Shown piece after piece: positions 57,407 to 64,000 of a stretch of DNA of 64,000 bases. Within the stretch, counting starts at the first letter, position 1. Every line of letters begins with the position of its first letter. Source of the stretch: Carallia brachiata (Eukaryota; Streptophyta; Magnoliopsida; Malpighiales; Rhizophoraceae); NCBI GenBank assembly GCA_021464245.1, contig JADCRB010000066.1, forward strand, positions 2,083,548-2,147,547, in the 5' to 3' direction. Below the pieces are notes generated by a model that saw nothing but the letters and a program-made list of their open reading frames with translations, was not told the DNA's origin and ran no database searches. The translations under genes and the position numbers were made by a program.

Positions 57407-60400
57407 ATGCAGTGCTTTCAGTCGGTGCAATTCTATTGTGTCTAAAGTAAATGATTGTCACTCCAATGTTCTTATGTGCGTAGTGAATTGTAATATGGTA
57501 ATCCACTTCACATGCATGTGATGTAAATCTGTTTCACAGACCTGTTTCATGAAATAATAGCCAATTATGGGTTGAAGAACCTGTTGATATTTGGTTTTTT
57601 TTTTTTATGTAAATCTGTTTAAACAATTTGTATATTCGAAGCACTCTATAAAACTTGTTGATATTTGGTTATTATTGATCTTGTTCCGTTAATGACCCTG
57701 TAATCGAAGCTTGAGAACTCTTCTTTCTTCTGGTTCGCTCGTCATTGGGTTTTGCTGCATCATCCTCCTCTCCTCTTTCCCCTAGTTTCACACTGTTTTC
57801 TCTGTCCATATGGGTTAGTTTTGGGTCTTCTCTCCTAGCTCCTTCATCTCCGTTTGTCTTCCCCCTTCTCTCTCGTGTAGATCAAAAGTTGCAGTCGCAC
57901 CCCAAACTCTCTGCCTTTTTTTCGGGGGTCTCCCTTTGGCCCTTCCCATTTGTCATTCCCATCTCAATGAAAACCTGTCTCCCTTTTATGATTGACATAT
58001 TAGTTTGACAGCCATGATCCTTTGGATTGTGTGAATGAAGGAGGAGCGCTCTATCTTCACTATAAACCGGTCAATTATCAAACTTACTGCCGATGCCTTT
58101 GTTGTAGCCTGTTTTAAACGAGTCTCTGGTTTAAAATGTTGCACGCATCAGATTGCTTCATTGTATTCACGTCTCTACTAATCTTCTTTTCATTTTTGCA
58201 ACTGAAAATTTTCCCAACTATACCAGCCCTCTGCATTTGCGTTCCACACCCATTAATTATGATTTGAAATGAATTTAAGAGCTTAATGTCACCATCTTGA
58301 GCTACATGGTCATTTCTGCAGGTTTCATTGTTCTGTAAAGTTTATGTCAAAAGTAACGTTATTTTTATATGTAAGCTCCAGATAGCATAGAAAACTTGCC
58401 CAAAAATGTGGAGTGACATCATTCAGACATCGGTTTACGCTGTCTGTGTGGAGGCCAGAGGCATGCTCAAGGCATTCAGGCATTTGTAGGAGTTGACAGT
58501 CAGTGGCTAGCAGATATGCAGAAGGTAGCCCACAAGAATCTTCTCCTTGTTTGCTTCAATCATGCTTGCCAGTTTGCACTCTTCCTTTTCTTTGTTCGTT
58601 TTGCCCCGTTCCCTATTATCTTTTGTGGTAAATCAGTGCAATCGATCAGTCAGTAAGAGCTTAATCTCGTCCACTACACTTCAAATTCTTTTATAGGCTT
58701 TCTGGAAATGTTGTTTAATAGATGAGAAATGCTACTCACATGTAATGGATCATTTTCTGGCGCTGAATAAATAATTAATTCAATGAAAGCATGCAATTTT
58801 GTTGGAATTTTTGCTAATTTTGTTAGAACCTGCGATAAGCTATTGTTGTTTACTTGTTGCATCCTTTTGTGTTTTGATGTTTCTTCCCCCGTATATCTCC
58901 TTTCTCATTATGTTCTGGATCCCTAAGTAGTGGTGTGGTCAATCATTGGCATCCCTTCGTCAGTTGCAATCAGCAAGTTCTTCTCCTGATTTGTTAACCC
59001 AAATGCAACTTTAGTTACTTTGGCTACTATACTTTGAGCAAGAGCACCAATACATATTTTGGGCATTTTTATTCGGGACAATGTTTCGATTAAAATTAAA
59101 ATTGATAGTTTTTTAAATACAAAAATAACAAATATTTCAAAAATTATCAGTTTTATTTCAAAAATATCAATTTTAATTTCAATTGAAACACTGTTCGGGA
59201 TACTAACACTCGCGACACCAACATTTTATTTTTTGAGTAATCTGTTTGAACGCATGGGAAAAACTTATATTAAGTTCGGTCAGGACTCGGGTAGTGTGGT
59301 TCCACATTAATCTCGAACTTAAAATCTCATGGAGCATATTTAAAGCTTCCATTGTGTGGTTCCACGTTGAATAACCAGAAATAACTGTCAAGCCTATTCC
59401 ATGTGACTAGATCTAGTTTATCTCCCATTTGATTTAACAGTCTTCTAGCCATCCATCAGGAAGGCCTTTGAATGAGTTTTTAGTATTTTTTTTGCCATGG
59501 AGATCCATGGGTGTCCTGACATAGTGATTAATTTGGCGTGTTGAACCGGACAGAACCGAAGTTTTTGAGTCGAGCCGGAACTTAAATTCGAACCTAAACC
59601 GGAAAGTGCAAAGAGGATAAAGATAGCGTACGAAATCATGATTTTGTCATATTAATAAGATTAAAGAAACTTTTTGATCAAATAACATTAAAGAAACGTT
59701 AAAGCTAATGAGCCAAAATTGCTAATGATTGTAATTAAGGGAGATTTTTATTTTGATTCTTTTTTTAAGTGAATATAAGTCACTTATAATTTTATACTAT
59801 ACAATAAATGAGATTTATTTAAATAAAAAATTAAAAATAATATTTAAATAATATTAATTTATGAGTTAATTTTACTTTAAAAAAAGTAAATTTATCAAGT
59901 ATAATAATTAAGAGTCATTTACTCTACAGTTGTAATGAGCTCTCTCTGAGGGTCAGAATGTTCTCTCTACAACTTTCTTTTTTTCCATTTCCACTTTCCT
60001 TACTTCTCCTTGGATGCTCAAGCTATTCACAGAGAATTTGGTTTGCTTCTCACATTCCTTTTTGCCTCCCTCTCTTCCCCTTCTTTCTATCTCTTGGGAA
60101 TTATTGTCCCCTTCTGTGAGGAGGAGATCGTCTCCAGATACTAACCTCTTAAGCACCTCTTCCACGAGTCGATTTTCGTCGCATCATTTCAAAGTAATCA
60201 TCGTTTTTTAATAATTTATGATAATTATTTAGTTTGTTGGATTTTTTTCCTCCATCGTCATCAAACAAGTGTCTGTTTCAATTTAGAAACAAAAGGTACA
60301 ATTGCTAAAACATTACATTCCATTATCAACTTCGAAACAATCTAAGAAAAAATAATTGATAAGATTGTGTAGTAAAAATCTAGTCGAGTTTCAAGAGAGA

Positions 60401-61154
60401 TTAACGATCCCTACTAAATATTGTAAAACTACTATATAACAATTGCAATCATGCCCGTCTCTTATTTTTTTAAATAAAATTTAAGGAAAAAAAATAAAAT
60501 TTTAAGGAGTCGGTATTGGACTCGAGCTACAAGTTTACTCTCCGGCCCCTTTTGGCAATTGAATGTAATGTGTGTTCTTTAAGAAAAAAAAAAAAGGCTA
60601 AAAATTTAAATTGATCCAAATCTTTGGTTTTTATTTAGTTATAAACATAATATATTTTTTTTTTTTTTGTCTGAATCAGCTCTCTTCATGTTTGCTGTAG
60701 ATAATTCGGTCTCTTTTCGTTATTTAACGGTTAATTTTACTAAGGTGTCGATGATCCATTTGTCATTTCATAAACGAAAAAGTTTGGCAGCTTCATAAGA
60801 CAAGAGCTTAATAAAATGTCATTTCATGATTTGACAAGTTTGGGTTTCCTTCTTTTTAATTTATTAGAACTTTAGATGGAAAAAATAAAAAAAAAATTAT
60901 TAGAACTTTATTTTTTATCACCAAAAGTTAATTGAAGTAGTGTTGAGACTTTTACTAAATTTGAATTCTTTCAACTTTAAAATCTTTCAATTACAGATTA
61001 CTTATTTTGAGCAGTTAGGGTATTTGTATCTGTATAATATTATTTAACCTGTAGCTCTCTATTTTTTATAATAATTAATAAATTAATTACTAATTATTAG
61101 TAATGTTAAAAAAACAACTACATTTTTTGTTTATATACATATAAAAGAAATACA
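57407..61154. other. 3' flank of copy C and spacer
   Basis: Shares downstream blocks with units A and B up to about 59,600, interrupted by unit-specific sequence at about 57,480-58,060, which is CT-rich with an 87-codon open frame (57745-58008) and no recognised domain. A fragment X copy is at 58382-58489. 59,945-60,210 is a less AT-rich patch with open frames on both strands, none recognised. The remainder is AT-rich. Confidence 0.55.
58382..58489 (+). pseudogene. Recurring exon-like fragment X, C-unit copy
   Basis: It follows the same 'gctccag' acceptor-like sequence and ends at the same TAG (58487-58489), but one-base changes break the frame near 'ttgcccaaaaatg'. It is clearly homologous to 50251-50360. 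Confidence 0.4.
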
Positions 61155-61159
61155 TTAGG

Positions 61160-61205
61160 CGAGGAACATTCGCTGGTTCCGCTCCTTCAATGGCCGTTAC
61201 ATTAG
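61160..61205 (+). pseudogene. Remnant of gene fragment Y before copy D
   Basis: Only the start region survives ('gaacattcgctggttccgct' then 'atggccgtt'), matching 53721-53760. The homology ends after three codons. Confidence 0.45.
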
Positions 61206-61494
61206 CCGGATGGTTTTTAATCTTTTTGTTTCTTTGTTTTATTTAACACATTTTTTTAAATAACTAAAAAAAAAAAACCTTTATGTGTTTAATAATGAGA
61301 GGGAGACCAATCACCTGGCTGGCTAGGACAAAACGAGAACCAAAGGCCACATGCACGCGGCACTTGTCTTTTAGTTCATAAGTACAATAATTGAAGACGA
61401 TAATGCAGGCCCATTTATTGCCTTTGTTTCTGATACTAACCACCGGCGCTTGGACGCAGTGGCTGAGCTGGCGGCCGACTTGTAATTCACCGGC

Positions 61495-61976
61495 ATGGCC
61501 ACTTCCATCGTCTCGTCGGACATGCAAGCTCCACTTCTATACGACGACACTGTTCAGGACTCCGTTGACTACAAAGGCCGCCCGGTCTTCCGATCCACCT
61601 CTGGTGGCTGGAGGTCCGCGTTCTTCATTTATGGTGACAAATTAACTCTCTCTCTCTCTCTGTTTTTTTTTCTCAAATTTGATGAAGGTTTTGAGCTTTT
61701 GCATCGAATTTTGACGATCGTTATTTTTATTATTATTATTTTGTTTTGGTTGAAGGTGTGGAAGTGGCGGAGAGGTGTGCGTATTGGGGGATAGCTTCGA
61801 ACTTAATAACGTACTTAACGGGCTCGCTGGGCCAGTCGACGGCTGTGGCGGCGCAGAACGTGAACGCGTGGTCGGGAACGACGTCGTTGCTGCCTTTGTT
61901 GGGTGCATTCGTTGCTGATTCTTTTCTTGGCAGATACCGCACCATTTTCGTTGCTTTGCTTATCTACGTCCTCGTA

Positions 61977-62014
<38 letters not shown>

Positions 62015-64000
62015 TACAAGTAGAGGTGTCAAAAATTCGGGTTGAGTCGGATTCGGTTCGGGTCATTTTGAGTTTGAGTTATTTTCAATTGTGTTACTTT
62101 CAAGTCACGTTACATTCAGTTTGAATTCAGGTTGAGTCGTTTCAAATTCGAGTTAGATTCATATCGAATTCAGATCAAATTCGCATTGAATTATTTTTTT
62201 TTAAGTTATTTTTTACTAAAATAAAATATTTTAATTAAATTTAAAATTCATTTATATAATAAATTACACATTTAAATTTAATTTTTACATCATATATATT
62301 TATATTTTATGAAAATAGTACTAATTAGTATTTAAAAAAGATAAGTCAAAGGAAAAAGTCCAAAAAATTTTCACTATTTTTTAATCCAACAGGTGACTCG
62401 ATCCAATCCGGATCTAACCCAAAATTTTCGGGTCATTTTCAGGTTGGGTCGCTTTTGAATTCGGATTGAAAATCAGATTATTGACCCAATTTTTTCGAAT
62501 GAATTCAAGCGGATTATCGGATCGGGTCACTTTTTGACACTTTTACACACACACACACATTTACACTCACACACCAACAAACAAGACCACAGAGCGTGTT
62601 GTAGACAAGAAGTTCTAAGGAGTCATTGACAGTAAAACTGGTAAAATTGTACAAACAGAGGAGCTGTTGGGAATGAACAAAAAAAAGAAAAGAAACATAT
62701 GCTTTTGTTGATATCAATAATGTAAACAACATTCTGGGACAGTTTAAATTGAAGGGCTTCCTCCACTATCAGCTGTTGTCCTTTATGAACCGTATAATCT
62801 TTTTGTACAAATAGAACTTGTTCTCCTCATATTACTTTTCTTTTCGGTTCAATAAGCAATTCATTTTTATTTTTTGGTTGAATTTGGAAATACTGCGTTA
62901 TTTGAGTTAACAAATTGAATACCAGGTTATTTGGTTAGAGAATGTGGCATGCCACACAAGCAACTTATTTATAGCCTCGATGGATTGTTAATGATATGCT
63001 ATTATTGGAAGAATACAAAAGCTTATACACGTATTTGCAATGAATTACAATTTGCGCTAAAATTTAGAAATTTTTTTTTTTGTTTTTTGTTATTAACGCA
63101 TTAAAAGGAAATTTTTAACTTTTGGAACTTTTGTTGTTCCTTCTACCTGCAAAGGAGAGAATGAAATACATAAAACAATATAGGCTTATTGCTGCAAAGT
63201 TCAACTGTTTCCTGCTTTACCTGAAAGGGGCTGTGGCAGAACCTCACACCATTTTGTTCCAATACCAATATCGTGAATCTCTTTGGAACATCATAATCGT
63301 GCACCTCCATTTGAAAACCAAAATATAGTGAGATAGGAACCTTTAGATAGCAATACTTCCTTTTGCCTTCATGTTTCTTGAGGAACTTGAAAGAAATGTG
63401 GTTCCCATTCGCTGTAAATATAGTGTAATTTTTGGCTCTGGTAAAAAGTTCTGCTACCTTGGTATTAATGACAGGGACTTGGCCTGCTAACTCTGTCAGC
63501 TATGCTTCCTTCTCTCAGCGGCTCTGACTGCCAAGCCACCAATCTTATCACGGCATGTTCTCCTATTTCACTTCAAGCAGTTTTGTTCTTCTTCTCTCTG
63601 TATCTAGTAGCAGTTGGGCAAGGTGTGCAGAAACCCTGTGCCCAGGCTTTCGGAGCTGATCAGTTTGATGGACGAGATCCCGAGGAGTGCAAAGCAAAAG
63701 CTTCATTCTTCAATTGGTGGAACTTTTGCGCATGTGTTGGAACCTCGACGGCGCAACTGATCTTAAGCTACATCCAAGACAACCTTAATTGGGGTCTTGG
63801 TTTTGGAATTCCTTGCATTATGATGGCTGTTGCCCTTGTCATTTTTTTACTTGGAACTAAGACATATCGTTTTATTACCAAAGGCGAAGAGAAAGTGCCT
63901 TTCTAAGAATAGGTTGTGTATTAATTGCAACAATTAGGAATTGGCGAACTAAGCCTCCTGCAGTAGCTTCTAAGGAAGAAGCTCATGGAATCCTACCTCA
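61495..64000 (+). pseudogene. NPF5.10-like copy D, frameshifted, cut by window end
   Basis: Partial: exon 1 61495-61633, exon 2 61756-61973, exon 3 from 63475 running off the window; exon 4 lies beyond. Exons 1 and 2 have the standard lengths (139 and 218) with GT donors. Seen: [70 protein letters not shown]. At about 63890-63894 a run of four A in B (GEEKSAFLR) is three A here, so the frame reads GEEKVPF then stops at 63904-63906. This single homopolymer change could be an assembly error, in which case D is a functional gene. Intron 2 is about 1.5 kb, against 1.0 kb in B, because of an inserted element. Confidence 0.75.
62024..62543. mobile_element. TIR element in intron 2 of copy D
   Basis: About 520 bp absent from copies A-C. 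The left end 'ggtgtcaaaaattcgggttg' is inverted at the right, whose complement reads 'agtgtcaaaaagtgacccga'. The interior is rich in 'cgggtc/gggtca' words at both ends and AT-rich in the middle. It is inserted in the CA microsatellite just after the exon 2 donor. No clear target duplication shows because of the repeat context. Confidence 0.7.

Noticed and set aside
59953..60165. 70-codon charged minus-strand frame (MEEVLKRLVSGDDLLLTEGD)
   Set aside because: It has some coding character and could be a retroelement fragment, but there is nothing to anchor it: no partner domain, repeat copy or splice site.

Overview
This is nuclear DNA from a dicot plant, probably a woody core eudicot. Genes carry several introns with plant-type GT-AG borders, intergenic DNA is AT-rich and full of small terminal-inverted-repeat elements, and the proteins are plant-specific families: NRT1/PTR (NPF) transporters, a type-A cytokinin response regulator and a PH-RCC1-FYVE-BRX protein. 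I cannot name the species.

Layout. 1-9,138 is gene-poor, AT-rich repeat DNA. 9,267-14,057 (+) is a five-exon NPF5-type transporter with two reading-frame breaks. 16,290-17,208 (+) is a type-A response regulator like ARR8/ARR9. 17,987-18,676 is a Mutator-like non-autonomous element with a perfect 9-bp target duplication. 19,304-27,273 (-) is a PRAF-type PH/RCC1/FYVE/BRX protein in nine exons. 29,620-31,572 (-) is a small six-exon gene whose product matches what I recall as the 'uncharacterized protein At5g43822' family. Three foldback elements follow at 32.69-34.15 kb.

From about 34.18 kb to the window end lies a tandem array of NPF5.10-like units, A (34,390), B (46,194), C (54,155) and D (61,495), each with the same four-exon layout. 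Homology covers promoters, introns and several kb downstream, including two recurring gene fragments that are not NPF. Only copy B is fully open (573 codons). A has a 4-bp deletion, two 1-bp deletions and a lost ExxER arginine. C has an in-frame TAG and a GC splice donor. D, cut by the window edge, has a 1-bp deletion in exon 3. B carries a ~1-kb insertion just upstream of its start codon.

One caution runs through the annotation. Single-base indels also break the reading frames of the otherwise well-conserved PRAF gene (three) and the At5g43822-like gene (one). Several fall in short homopolymers, so uncorrected assembly errors are likely and some NPF 'lesions' may be artefacts. The nonsense codon, the GC donor and the 4-bp deletion are less easily explained that way.

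The genes do not form one pathway. The shared theme is an expanding and decaying nitrate/peptide-type transporter cluster beside housekeeping and signalling genes. I found no CRISPR, operon-like or defence-type system.
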